Below, one piece after another: positions 1-6,203 of a stretch of 7,592 bases of DNA. Location of the stretch: contig DAINCF010000351.1 in the NCBI GenBank assembly GCA_036732565.1, positions 1 to 7,592 on the forward strand. The letters run 5' to 3'. Position numbers and translations under genes: made by a program. Every line of letters starts with the position of its first letter. The first letter of the stretch is position 1. The notes beneath the pieces were generated by a model. The model was not told where the DNA came from, ran no database searches, and was given only the letters and a program-made list of their open reading frames with translations. This DNA comes from JAIVJN01 sp036732565 (GTDB lineage Bacteria; Acidobacteriota; Vicinamibacteria; Vicinamibacterales; UBA2999).

Positions 1-25
1 GTACCTCAACGCAACAGCAGTAGGT

Positions 26-53
26 GTAGGGGCGGTTCGCGAACCGCCCCTAC
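26..53. repeat. perfect 28-bp palindrome (hairpin-forming intergenic repeat)
   Basis: The arms GTAGGGGCGGTTCG and CGAACCGCCCCTAC are exact reverse complements with no spacer, so the transcript can fold into a 12-bp stem with a 4-nt CGCG loop on either strand. Its right end contains the TAG stop codon of the minus-strand DinB gene (50-52), so the repeat forms the end of that reading frame. It could serve as a 3' end or mRNA-stabilising structure for the minus-strand operon. No T-tract follows on the minus strand, so a classical intrinsic terminator is not supported. The form resembles dispersed REP-like elements, but only one copy of this type lies in the window. Confidence 0.8.
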
Positions 54-592
54 GGTATCTCCATACGATAGCGCTCACGCAGTATTGTGAGGTGATGAGT
101 GGTGTGGCCTGCCATGATGAAGGCCAGCGCCCGTACGCTCACCTCGTTGTCGGAGGCGACCGTCCGAAGCTCGAGCATCGACGGATCGAGCGAGCCGAGC
201 AGCCCCAGCGTCGCCTGACGGACGGCGGCGAACTCGCCGGCCAGATCCTCGATGGATCGGTGGTCGAAGTTCGCGGTTTCGACGTAGCGGTTCTCGTCGA
301 ACGACGGCAGCGGCGTCCGGTCGCCGCGGGCCGCGCGTAACAAGCGATACGAGAAGATGCGCTCGGCGTCGCTCAGGTGACCGACCACCTGACGGACGCT
401 CCACTTGCCGTCTGCATAGCGGAACGCCGCCTGCTCCGGCGTGAGGCCGGCCAGCGCGTTGATGGACGGCACCTGCCGCTGCAGCGTTGTCACCGCCTCC
501 GCATCGGGCGCCACCTGAGTGATGTAGCGATCGTAGTAGGCGACATACTCGCCGGTCTGTGGACGGGAAATGCTCGTCGACATGGACGTCAC
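50..592 (-). CDS. DinB family protein (DinB_2-like four-helix metal-binding fold)
   Basis: This 180-aa protein has the layout of the DinB/YfiT-like superfamily, small four-helix-bundle proteins that usually bind a divalent metal through three histidines; some are thiol-dependent transferases. The signatures visible are GKWSVRQVVGHLSDAER (about residues 62-78, His72) and AGHTTHHLTIL (about 161-171, His163 with His166/167), which together can supply the metal triad. The segment RAARGDRTPLPSFDENRYV (about 86-104) is also typical of the subfamily. There is no signal peptide or TM segment, so it should be cytoplasmic. The GTG start at 592 overlaps the TGA of the upstream ATPase gene (GTGA), implying translational coupling; an ATG three codons later (583) is an alternative start. 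The substrate is unknown. The stop codon lies inside a perfect palindrome. Confidence 0.9.
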   Translation of the reverse strand: MTSMSTSISRPQTGEYVAYYDRYITQVAPDAEAVTTLQRQVPSINALAGLTPEQAAFRYADGKWSVRQVVGHLSDAERIFSYRLLRAARGDRTPLPSFDENRYVETANFDHRSIEDLAGEFAAVRQATLGLLGSLDPSMLELRTVASDNEVSVRALAFIMAGHTTHHLTILRERYRMEIP

Positions 593-1503
593 TTTACCAG
601 CATCGTGCTCAGCCGTTCGAGGGCATTCATCCCGTACACATCCGACGCGAACTGCGGGATGTAGAGCCGCTCGGCCTGCGAGAATCGTGCGGCGATCTCA
701 TCGAGATAGCGGCGTTCCTGCTGCCGTCGCGCGGTCAGGAAGTCATCGGTGCTCTGCTCGGGCAGCACACGATTGACGACCAGCGCGCCGATCTTGACGC
801 CCGCCTCCGCGAGCTGCTCGATGGCCCGCGCCGTCTCCTCGATCGGCAGCCGCTCCGGAATGAGCACCAGCACGAACGACGTCGTCCGCCCGCTGATCAG
901 CCGAGCGCGCAGCTCTCGAAGCCGCTCGAGACGGTCCGCCAGCGAGATCATGATGGGATCGGTGCGATCGTCCTGCTCGATGCCCAGCATCGCGCGACGC
1001 GACCGCGACAACGCCTTGATCCACGCTTCCATCAGCTCCGGCATCCGGATCAGCCGCAGCGTGTGCCCCGTCGGCGCGGTATCGAAGATGATCAGATCGA
1101 ATCGCTGGTCCTCGCCTCGAATCAGCCCACCCATGCGATCGAAGAGCGCGACCTCCTCGGCCCCTGGCATGCTGGCCGCGAGATCGATCTGCCGGTTCGC
1201 TTCCTTCAGAATCCCGTGGCCGAAGAGCTGGGCGATGTGTTCCTTGACGCCCTGCACGTAGCGATTCGACTCGGTGGCCGCGTCGATCTCCAGCGCATGC
1301 AGCCCCGGGAGGATCTCGACCGGGTCCGCGCCAATCGGCGTCTCGAAGATGTCCGCGGTGGAATGCGCGGGATCGGTGGAAACGAGCAGCACGCGCCGTC
1401 CCATCCGGCTGGCGGCGAGCGCGGTGGCGGCGGCGCAGGTCGTCTTGCCAACGCCGCCCTTGCCGCCGAAGAACAGGACCTCTTTGCCGAGCAGACGGCG
1501 CAT
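589..1503 (-). CDS. ArsA/Get3-family anion-transporting-type ATPase, single domain
   Basis: This 304-aa P-loop ATPase belongs to the deviant Walker A group (ArsA, Get3/TRC40, MinD-like). It shows a deviant P-loop GGKGGVGKTT (13-22), the switch I motif STDPAHS (42-48), the PGAEE motif typical of ArsA/Get3 (113-117) and the switch II motif DTAPTGHT (141-148). At this length it carries one ATPase domain, whereas classical ArsA has two, so it would be expected to work as a homodimer. No metal-binding CxxC pair typical of eukaryotic Get3 is seen in the C-terminal half. The ATG at 1503 is well fixed because an in-frame TGA lies only three codons upstream. It sits 14 bp after the small Cys-Cys-ending gene and overlaps the DinB gene by 4 bp, so the three are probably co-transcribed. 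No arsR, arsB or arsC is present, so arsenite efflux is not supported; a targeting or chaperone-like role is possible. The specific substrate cannot be read from the sequence. Confidence 0.92.
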   Translation of the reverse strand: MRRLLGKEVLFFGGKGGVGKTTCAAATALAASRMGRRVLLVSTDPAHSTADIFETPIGADPVEILPGLHALEIDAATESNRYVQGVKEHIAQLFGHGILKEANRQIDLAASMPGAEEVALFDRMGGLIRGEDQRFDLIIFDTAPTGHTLRLIRMPELMEAWIKALSRSRRAMLGIEQDDRTDPIMISLADRLERLRELRARLISGRTTSFVLVLIPERLPIEETARAIEQLAEAGVKIGALVVNRVLPEQSTDDFLTARRQQERRYLDEIAARFSQAERLYIPQFASDVYGMNALERLSTMLVK

Positions 1504-1517
1504 GCGCGATCAGGCCA

Positions 1518-1772
1518 CTAGCAGCAGCGGAGCGAGCCGAGCGGCGAGCGATCCATCCCCATCCGGCGGTGCCAGAGATGGAACTGATCGAGAAGGTAGG
1601 GATAGACGTCCAACAGGTAGAGCGTCGCCGGGTTCGGCAGGCCGACGATTTCCATGTAGCACAGCAGCAGAAAGAGATCGTTCAGCTCGTTCGCCTGCTG
1701 GCGCAGCTCGCGCTCGTAGCGGCCGTAGGCCATGCCGTGAAAGAAGTCGCGAACGTTGTGCTGCCAGGCCAT
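1518..1772 (-). CDS. small protein ending in Cys-Cys (cory-CC-star-like), ArsA-ATPase neighbour
   Basis: This 84-aa protein starts MAWQHNVRDFFHGMAYGRYE and ends LGSLRCC followed directly by TAG. It has a charged RYERELRQQANEL segment (18-30), a short hydrophobic stretch around 33-44 containing Cys38, a second hydrophobic stretch around 50-61, and then FHLWHRRMGMDRSPL (64-78) before the terminal Cys83-Cys84. It matches my recollection of a small family named 'cory-CC-star' in public annotation, known for its C-terminal CC; I cannot verify this here and the function is unknown to me. The frame is open further upstream, to about 1907. I chose the ATG at 1772 because upstream codons fall in an intergenic structured element and read as low-complexity Arg/Ala. 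No Shine-Dalgarno is visible; TAAGAT (1785-1780) ends 7 nt before the ATG. It lies 14 bp upstream of the ATPase gene, which suggests the two products work together. Confidence 0.75.
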   Translation of the reverse strand: MAWQHNVRDFFHGMAYGRYERELRQQANELNDLFLLLCYMEIVGLPNPATLYLLDVYPYLLDQFHLWHRRMGMDRSPLGSLRCC

Positions 1773-1779
1773 TGAGACG

Positions 1780-1785
1780 ATCTTA
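1780..1785 (-). promoter_or_regulatory. possible -10 element (TAAGAT) for the small-protein/ArsA/DinB operon
   Basis: Read on the minus strand, TAAGAT fits TANNNT and matches 4 of 6 bases of TATAAT. It ends 7 nt before the ATG at 1772. No -35-like hexamer is seen about 17 bp upstream and there is no Shine-Dalgarno, so a leaderless transcript is one possible reading. This is weak evidence when taken alone. Confidence 0.25.
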
Positions 1786-1789
1786 CTCT

Positions 1790-1866
1790 GGGCGGGTCGA
1801 ACCGCCTCCGCTAAGGCTTCGGCGAGTCTGGCCAAAGCGTTTCGCGCGAAGGCCGAAGACCCGCCC
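1790..1866. repeat. intergenic inverted-repeat element between the small-protein and peptidase genes
   Basis: The outer arms GGGCGGGTC (1790-1798) and GACCCGCCC (1858-1866) are exact reverse complements. Inside them CTTCGGC (1817-1823) pairs with GCCGAAG (1852-1858), and TTCGCGCGAA (1841-1850) is a perfect 10-bp palindrome. The layered structure suggests a small hairpin element, or the 3' structure of the peptidase transcript that ends at 1879 on the minus strand. There is no T-tract. It occupies most of the 106-bp gap between genes, and no protein-coding signal is seen there. Confidence 0.45.
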
Positions 1867-1878
1867 CTCCCGACATCA

Positions 1879-3705
1879 CTACCGGGTTGTCGTGCTCGCC
1901 TCCCCAATCCACGCGGAGAAGCGCTTCTTTTGCTCGTCAGACGCGTCTGGCAGCACCTCGAGACGCCACGGGCGTCCGGGGTCCGTGCCGAGCGTGACGG
2001 GCAGCCGCGTCAGTCGATCGCGTCGCGCCACGAGCACGGTGACCTTGTCGTTCGGCTTGTATTGCTCCAACCGCGTCGCCAGACCATCGCCCCTCACCCT
2101 GACCTCGTCGATCGCGACAATCTCATCGTCGACATTGAGGCCGGCCTCGAAGGCCGGCGTCCCGCGCCGCACCTGTGTGACGAGCAGCCGACCGCTGTCG
2201 TTGCGGGTGTTCGCGCCGAGCCAGGCTTTCGCGTCCTTCGTGTCGACCGGCCGGAAGCGGAGGCCGAACCAGTCGAGCGCGTCGGTGTACTCGAGCTCGT
2301 CGGTCGTGTCGACCACCTTCGCAAACCAGGCTGTGAGATCGGTGCCTGCCACGTCGGACATCGCCTGGTAGAACTGGGCCGGGGTGTAGCCGTTCGGCCC
2401 GGCGTAGCGCTGGTACGCCAGGCGCATCGCATCGTCCAGCGACTTCGCGCCGTTGGTCGCGCGCCGAATCCTGGCGTCCAGGAGGAACGCGATGACCGCG
2501 CCCTTCGGGTAGTAATTGATCGTCGTGTTCGGCGTGTTCTCATCCGGTCGGTACTGCTTGATCCAGGTGTCGTACGACGCCATGCCGACCGGCGTCGTCA
2601 GTCGTCCCGGCACCGTCTGCACGGCTTCGAGTTGACCGGAGAGATCCTCCAGGTATTCGTCGCGCGTCGAGAGACCGGCGCGCATCACCACGAGACCGCC
2701 GTAGTAATCCGTGAAGCCCTCCGCGACCCAGAGGCTCTTGGTGTAGACCTCGTTCTCGTAGTCGAACGGCCCGAGCTCGACGGGCCGCAGCCGCTTGACG
2801 TTCCAGTTGTGGAAGTACTCGTGCGCGACGAGGCCGAGCCAGCCGAGGTACGATCGTCGTGTGCGCATCGCGAAGCGCGACGACATCAGCATCGTCGAGT
2901 TCTTGTGCTCGAGGCCGCCGCCGGCGTCGACGACGAGGTCCAGGAAGTAGTAGTGCGGGTACGGCAACTGACCGAAGACGCTCCGCGACGCCTGGACGAT
3001 CTTCTGCGCATCGGCGGCAGCGCGCTTGGCGTCGTACATCGAGGGGTCGCCCTCGAAGACCAGGTGATGTCGCTTCCCGTCGACCTCGAAGGTCTCGATG
3101 ACCGGGTTGCCGAGGATGATCGGGCTGTCCACGAGCGTGTCGAAGTCTTCCGCGCGATACGTGTTCGCGGCGCCGCTCACCGGCATCAAGGCCGTCGCCG
3201 ACGTCTTCCACGTCGCCGGCAGCTCGATGCGCACGTCGTGCGGACGGGCATGGCCATCGACGATCGTGAGGAACGTCGGCGCGCCGTTGAGCATCGCGAA
3301 ACCCGCCTCGATCCAGTTGTTCCTGACGGTCATCTCGCGCCCATACACGCGATAGCTCACGGTGACCGACGAAGCGCCCACGGATTCCACGCGCCAGCGG
3401 TTCTTACGCGTTTTCTCGACTGCCCGCGAGCGGCCGTCTCCGCTTTTCGCGGTGACGTTCTCCACATGGCGTTCGTACTCGCGCACGAGATAGGAGCCCG
3501 GAGTCCAGACCGCCATGAAAAGGTCGACCTGCGGCCTGCCCTGCGTCGGATACACCGCTTCCACCTCCACGTAGTGCGTGTGAGGCGCCGGGAAGCGCAG
3601 GGTGTAGCGAATGGGATCGGCCGTCTGGGCGGCAACGGGCACACCGGTGTCGGTCATGGTCAGCGTCGCGATGCATACAAGCGTCAGCAAGCTCGCGCGA
3701 ATCAT
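1879..3705 (-). CDS. exported M61-family metallopeptidase with C-terminal PDZ domain
   Basis: This 608-aa protein resembles M61 glycyl-aminopeptidase-type enzymes, zinc peptidases with a thermolysin-like catalytic domain. A Sec signal peptide is likely: Arg3, a hydrophobic core at 5-17 and probable cleavage after VAA (about residue 26). The N-terminal M61 domain includes WTPGSYLVREYERHV (67-81). The catalytic part has the family motif GGGLEHKNS (262-270), the zinc motif HEYFH (His295, Glu296, His299) and WVAEGFTDYYGG (326-337), whose Glu329 is the likely third zinc ligand. All catalytic residues appear intact. A PDZ domain spans about 500-570, with RGTPAFEAGLNVDDEIVAID recognisable, and probably binds peptide C-termini. 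The length is normal for the family. The expected location is periplasmic or envelope, acting on peptides or unfolded proteins. It stands alone, divergent from the oxidase operon. No Shine-Dalgarno is visible before the ATG at 3705. Confidence 0.93.
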   Translation of the reverse strand: MIRASLLTLVCIATLTMTDTGVPVAAQTADPIRYTLRFPAPHTHYVEVEAVYPTQGRPQVDLFMAVWTPGSYLVREYERHVENVTAKSGDGRSRAVEKTRKNRWRVESVGASSVTVSYRVYGREMTVRNNWIEAGFAMLNGAPTFLTIVDGHARPHDVRIELPATWKTSATALMPVSGAANTYRAEDFDTLVDSPIILGNPVIETFEVDGKRHHLVFEGDPSMYDAKRAAADAQKIVQASRSVFGQLPYPHYYFLDLVVDAGGGLEHKNSTMLMSSRFAMRTRRSYLGWLGLVAHEYFHNWNVKRLRPVELGPFDYENEVYTKSLWVAEGFTDYYGGLVVMRAGLSTRDEYLEDLSGQLEAVQTVPGRLTTPVGMASYDTWIKQYRPDENTPNTTINYYPKGAVIAFLLDARIRRATNGAKSLDDAMRLAYQRYAGPNGYTPAQFYQAMSDVAGTDLTAWFAKVVDTTDELEYTDALDWFGLRFRPVDTKDAKAWLGANTRNDSGRLLVTQVRRGTPAFEAGLNVDDEIVAIDEVRVRGDGLATRLEQYKPNDKVTVLVARRDRLTRLPVTLGTDPGRPWRLEVLPDASDEQKKRFSAWIGEASTTTR

Positions 3706-3711
3706 GAGGGT

Positions 3712-3717
3712 ATTCTA
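3712..3717 (-). promoter_or_regulatory. possible -10 element (TAGAAT) for the M61 peptidase gene
   Basis: On the minus strand TAGAAT matches 5 of 6 bases of TATAAT and ends 6 nt before the ATG at 3705. Transcription would then start at or next to the start codon, giving a leaderless mRNA, which agrees with the absence of a Shine-Dalgarno sequence. No clear -35 is visible; that region is occupied by GTCGGCAGT-type repeats. Confidence 0.35.
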
Positions 3718-3720
3718 ATC

Positions 3721-3782
3721 GGCAGTCGGGAGTCGGCAGTCATGAAGCCCGGGTGGCTTAATCGCACTGCCGACTGCCGACT
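3721..3782. repeat. AGTCGGCAGT direct/inverted repeats in the divergent intergenic region
   Basis: The left part contains GGCAGTCGGGAGTCGGCAGT (3721-3740). The right part contains ACTGCCGACTGCCGACT (3766-3782). AGTCGGCAGT (3731-3740) is an exact reverse complement of ACTGCCGACT (3766-3775), so a 10-bp stem with a 25-nt loop is possible on either strand. The element fills most of the 90-bp gap between the divergent peptidase and oxidase genes, so it overlaps the only place their promoters can be. It may be a dispersed repeat, a transcription-factor site with repeated half-sites, or both; the sequence alone does not decide. Confidence 0.55.
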
Positions 3783-3795
3783 AACGACTGCCGCA

Positions 3796-5484
3796 ATGAA
3801 ACTGACTGACCACAAGACCGTCGGCCTGCAGTACGGCATCACCGCGGCGGCATTCTTGTTCGTCGGCTTCTGCCTGATGCTGCTCTTCCGCTGGCAGCTG
3901 GCGTGGCCGGGGCGGCCGTTCTCGTCGATTTTCGCCCGCCTGCTCGGCGACGCCAACATGCCCGGCGGCGTCATGCTCCCCGAGTTCTACAACCAGCTCG
4001 TGGCGATGCACGGCACGGTCATGATTTTCCTGGCGGTGGTACCGCTGCTCGTCGGCGCGTTCGGCAACTACCTCGTCCCGCTGCAGCTCGGCGCGTCCGA
4101 CATGGTGTTCCCGCGCCTGAACGCGGCCAGCTACTGGACGTATTTGATCGCTGGACTCTTGATGCTCGGCGGTTTCTTCGTCAACGGCGGCGCGGCCAAC
4201 TCTGGATGGACTTCGTACCCACCCTTGGCCGTGCTCGCCACACGGGGTCAGGATTTCTGGCTGGCGGGCATGTTCCTGCTCGGCATCTCGTCGATGCTGA
4301 ACTCGGTAACGATGGTGACGACCATCGTGCAGGCGCGGGCACCTGGGCTGACGTTCATGCGCTTGCCGTTCTTCGTCTGGACGCAGCTCATCGCGGCGCT
4401 GCTGCTGCTCATGGCCTTCCCGGCGCTACAAGCTGCGGTCGTCTTTCAGTTGATGGACCGACTCGCGGGCACCAGCTTCTTCCTGCCCAGCGGCCTGATT
4501 GTGGGTGGCGTGCCGCTCCAGGGCCCCACCGGCGGCGGCAATCCTCTGCTGTGGCAGCATCTCTTCTGGTTTCTCGCGCACCCCGAGGTCTACGTCCTCA
4601 TCCTTCCCGCGATGGGCATCGTCGCCGAGATCATCGCGAACAACACGCGACGCCCGCTCTGGGGCTATGGAGTGATGGTCTACTCGGTGCTCTTCCTCGG
4701 CGTCATGTCCCTCGTCGTGTGGGCGCACCACATGTTCCTCACGGGCATGGGCACCACGCTCAGCTCGTTCTTTCAAGTGACCACGATGATCATCTCGGTG
4801 CCGTCGGTGGTGCTGGTGACGTCGTTGATCCTGTCACTCTGGGGCGGATCGATTCGGTTCACCGTGCCGATGCTGTTCGCGCTGGCGTTCCTGCCGATGT
4901 TTGGCATCGGCGGCCTGACCGGGCTTCCGCTCGGCCTTGCCGCCAGCGACGTCTCGCTCCACGACACCTACTACGTTGTCGGTCACTTTCACTATCTCGT
5001 CGCGCCGGGCACGCTCTTCGCCATCTTCGCGGGCGTCTACTATTGGTTTCCGAAGATCACCGGACGGAAGACCAACGTCTGGCTCGGGCACCTGCACTTC
5101 TGGGGATCGCTTGTGACGATGAACGCGATCTTTCTGCCGATGTTCGCGATGGGGCTGATGGGCGTGAATCGTCGCCTCTACGACGCCGGGCAGCAGTACA
5201 CGCACGCCCAGCCCACCGTGTCGTGGAACGTGCATGCGACAGCGCACGCTCTGGCGCTCGGCGTGTTTCAGCTGCCGTTCATCGTGAATCTGGTGTGGAG
5301 CCTGCGGAAGGGCGGGGTCGCCGGCGACAACCCGTGGGACGCGACGACGCTCGAATGGTCGGTCGCGTCGCCGCCGCCGCACGCGAATTTCCCCTCGACG
5401 CCCGAGGTGGTCTGCGGTGCCTATGAATACAGCGTGCCCGGACACGCACGCGACTTCGTGCCGCAACGTGGAGGGCGTTCGTGA
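3796..5484 (+). CDS. ctaD: cytochrome c oxidase subunit I (haem-copper oxidase, A-family-like, K-pathway Lys absent)
   Basis: This 562-aa polytopic protein (about 12 TM helices) is the catalytic subunit that reduces O2 at a haem-CuB centre. Ligands visible are His72 (low-spin haem, MHGTVMIF), His262 with Tyr266 in HPEVY (CuB and the cross-linked Tyr), His311-His312 (CuB), His397 (high-spin haem) and His399 (low-spin haem) in HDTYYVVGHFHY. D-pathway residues Asp102 (ASDMVFPRLN), Asn91 and Glu264 are kept, as are the propionate arginines 459-460 and the tail motif NPWDATTLEW (512-521). Against bovine COX1, without gaps from the HH pair, K-pathway Thr316 corresponds to Ser337 and Lys319 to Leu340. 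About 13 extra residues lie in the loop before GGGNPLLWQH (about 231-244). I chose the ATG at 3796 because the sequence upstream in this frame is repeat-derived; no Shine-Dalgarno is seen. It is first in the operon and overlaps subunit III by 4 bp. Confidence 0.96.
   Translation: MKLTDHKTVGLQYGITAAAFLFVGFCLMLLFRWQLAWPGRPFSSIFARLLGDANMPGGVMLPEFYNQLVAMHGTVMIFLAVVPLLVGAFGNYLVPLQLGASDMVFPRLNAASYWTYLIAGLLMLGGFFVNGGAANSGWTSYPPLAVLATRGQDFWLAGMFLLGISSMLNSVTMVTTIVQARAPGLTFMRLPFFVWTQLIAALLLLMAFPALQAAVVFQLMDRLAGTSFFLPSGLIVGGVPLQGPTGGGNPLLWQHLFWFLAHPEVYVLILPAMGIVAEIIANNTRRPLWGYGVMVYSVLFLGVMSLVVWAHHMFLTGMGTTLSSFFQVTTMIISVPSVVLVTSLILSLWGGSIRFTVPMLFALAFLPMFGIGGLTGLPLGLAASDVSLHDTYYVVGHFHYLVAPGTLFAIFAGVYYWFPKITGRKTNVWLGHLHFWGSLVTMNAIFLPMFAMGLMGVNRRLYDAGQQYTHAQPTVSWNVHATAHALALGVFQLPFIVNLVWSLRKGGVAGDNPWDATTLEWSVASPPPHANFPSTPEVVCGAYEYSVPGHARDFVPQRGGRS
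5470..5474 (+). promoter_or_regulatory. Shine-Dalgarno GGAGG for the subunit III gene
   Basis: GGAGG lies 6 nt before the GTG at 5481, inside the last codons of subunit I. It fixes the subunit III start at the GTG that overlaps the subunit I stop. It is the only strong Shine-Dalgarno sequence I see in the window. Confidence 0.8.
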
Positions 5485-6041
5485 CCGACGTTCCCTACGC
5501 TCACACATCGAGACCGGACACCGGCGTCAGCAACGCACGACTCGGCATGTGGCTGTTCCTCGCATCCGACGTCATGTTCATGGCGTCATTGCTGTCGGCT
5601 CATGTGCTGCTGCGGGCGAGCGCGACAAGCGTCCCCGAGTTCCCATTCAGTTGGACGCGAACCGTGGCGGCAACGACGATGCTCCTGCTGGCCGCGCTCA
5701 GCCTCCATCCGTTGCCAGGAAGGAACCGGATCGATCGGCGCAATCTTCTTGCGGGCGGGATCGGCGCCTTGGCGTTCGTGTTCACCACGCTGATGCACAT
5801 GGCCGGTCAGCTGGCCATCGGCGTGACTCCGGCGAGCAACGTGCTGATTGCGAGCTGGTTCACGCTGACTGCAGCGCACGTCCTGCACGTTGCGGCTGGA
5901 GCGTGCTCGCTCGCCTGGATCGGGTTTCAGCTCGACCGGTCAGACACACCGCAAATGGGCGCCCGGCTCGAGGCAATCAGGATGTACTGGTATGTCGTCG
6001 TGGCAACCTGGATCGTGCTCGTCGTCATCCTTACGGTTTGA
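5481..6041 (+). CDS. ctaE: cytochrome c oxidase subunit III, short form
   Basis: This 186-aa membrane protein has about five TM helices (roughly 20-43, 60-76, 89-108, 124-149 and 168-186). That matches the short bacterial subunit III type that lacks the first two helices of the seven-helix form. Family signatures are LGMWLFLASDVMFMASLL (21-38), where the usual membrane-buried Glu is Asp30, and WFTLTAAHVLHVAAG (126-140), the equivalent of the typical TGxHGLHV motif. The last helix reads YWYVVVATWIVL where the family usually has YWHFVDVVW, so the His and Asp are missing. Subunit III does not carry redox centres; it stabilises the core and supports proton uptake at the D-pathway. The GTG start overlaps the subunit I stop (GTGA) and has a strong GGAGG. 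The next gene starts 2 bp after its stop. Confidence 0.9.
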   Translation: MTDVPYAHTSRPDTGVSNARLGMWLFLASDVMFMASLLSAHVLLRASATSVPEFPFSWTRTVAATTMLLLAALSLHPLPGRNRIDRRNLLAGGIGALAFVFTTLMHMAGQLAIGVTPASNVLIASWFTLTAAHVLHVAAGACSLAWIGFQLDRSDTPQMGARLEAIRMYWYVVVATWIVLVVILTV

Positions 6042-6043
6042 TC

Positions 6044-6202
6044 ATGACCTGTCCGATTTGCATTTCCGTCGAAAGCAACTCACTCGTCGAGGGTCTGCGG
6101 GCCGGTGCGCTCGTGTTGATCGTCGTCAGTGGGCTCGTGATTGCCGCCGCGTCCCGGTTCGCCTGGCGACTGAGGGCGCTGGAGCGGAGACATCAGCGCT
6201 GA
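6044..6202 (+). CDS. 52-aa single-TM protein with CPIC motif inside the oxidase operon
   Basis: An open frame of 52 codons starts with ATG 2 bp after the subunit III stop and ends 1 bp before the subunit II ATG, leaving almost no unused sequence. The product begins MTCPICISVESNS, with Cys3 and Cys6 in a CPxC motif. It then has one hydrophobic helix (about 17-38, LRAGALVLIVVSGLVIAAAS) and ends in a strongly basic tail WRLRALERRHQR. By the positive-inside rule the N-terminus with the CPIC would face the periplasm and the tail the cytoplasm. I do not recognise the family. Its position between subunits III and II suggests a small oxidase subunit or an assembly factor, perhaps linked to copper or thiol chemistry at CuA; that role is inference. 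No Shine-Dalgarno is obvious; translational coupling is likely. The longer open frame around it (from 5417) is a shadow of the subunit III gene. Confidence 0.7.
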   Translation: MTCPICISVESNSLVEGLRAGALVLIVVSGLVIAAASRFAWRLRALERRHQR

Positions 6203-6203
6203 C

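Noticed and set aside
589..1503. Arsenic resistance operon
   Set aside because: The ATPase has only one domain and there is no ArsR, ArsB/Acr3, ArsC or ArsD nearby, so family membership does not show arsenite transport.
1773..1907. N-terminal extension of the small Cys-Cys protein to an upstream start at 1907
   Set aside because: The extra 45 residues are encoded across the structured intergenic element and overlap the end of the peptidase gene, with low-complexity Arg/Ala composition.
1756..3795. Long plus-strand open frame that continues in frame into subunit I and would add about 680 residues
   Set aside because: The extension lies antisense to the M61 peptidase gene, reads as Arg/Val/Asp/His-rich shadow sequence typical of GC-rich antisense frames, and crosses a repeat. 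The oxidase family starts near the ATG at 3796.
3796..5484. Nitric oxide reductase-type haem-copper enzyme
   Set aside because: The active-site Tyr266 in HPEVY and the D-pathway Asp/Glu are kept, and a CuA subunit II and subunit III are present, which fits an O2-reducing cytochrome oxidase better.
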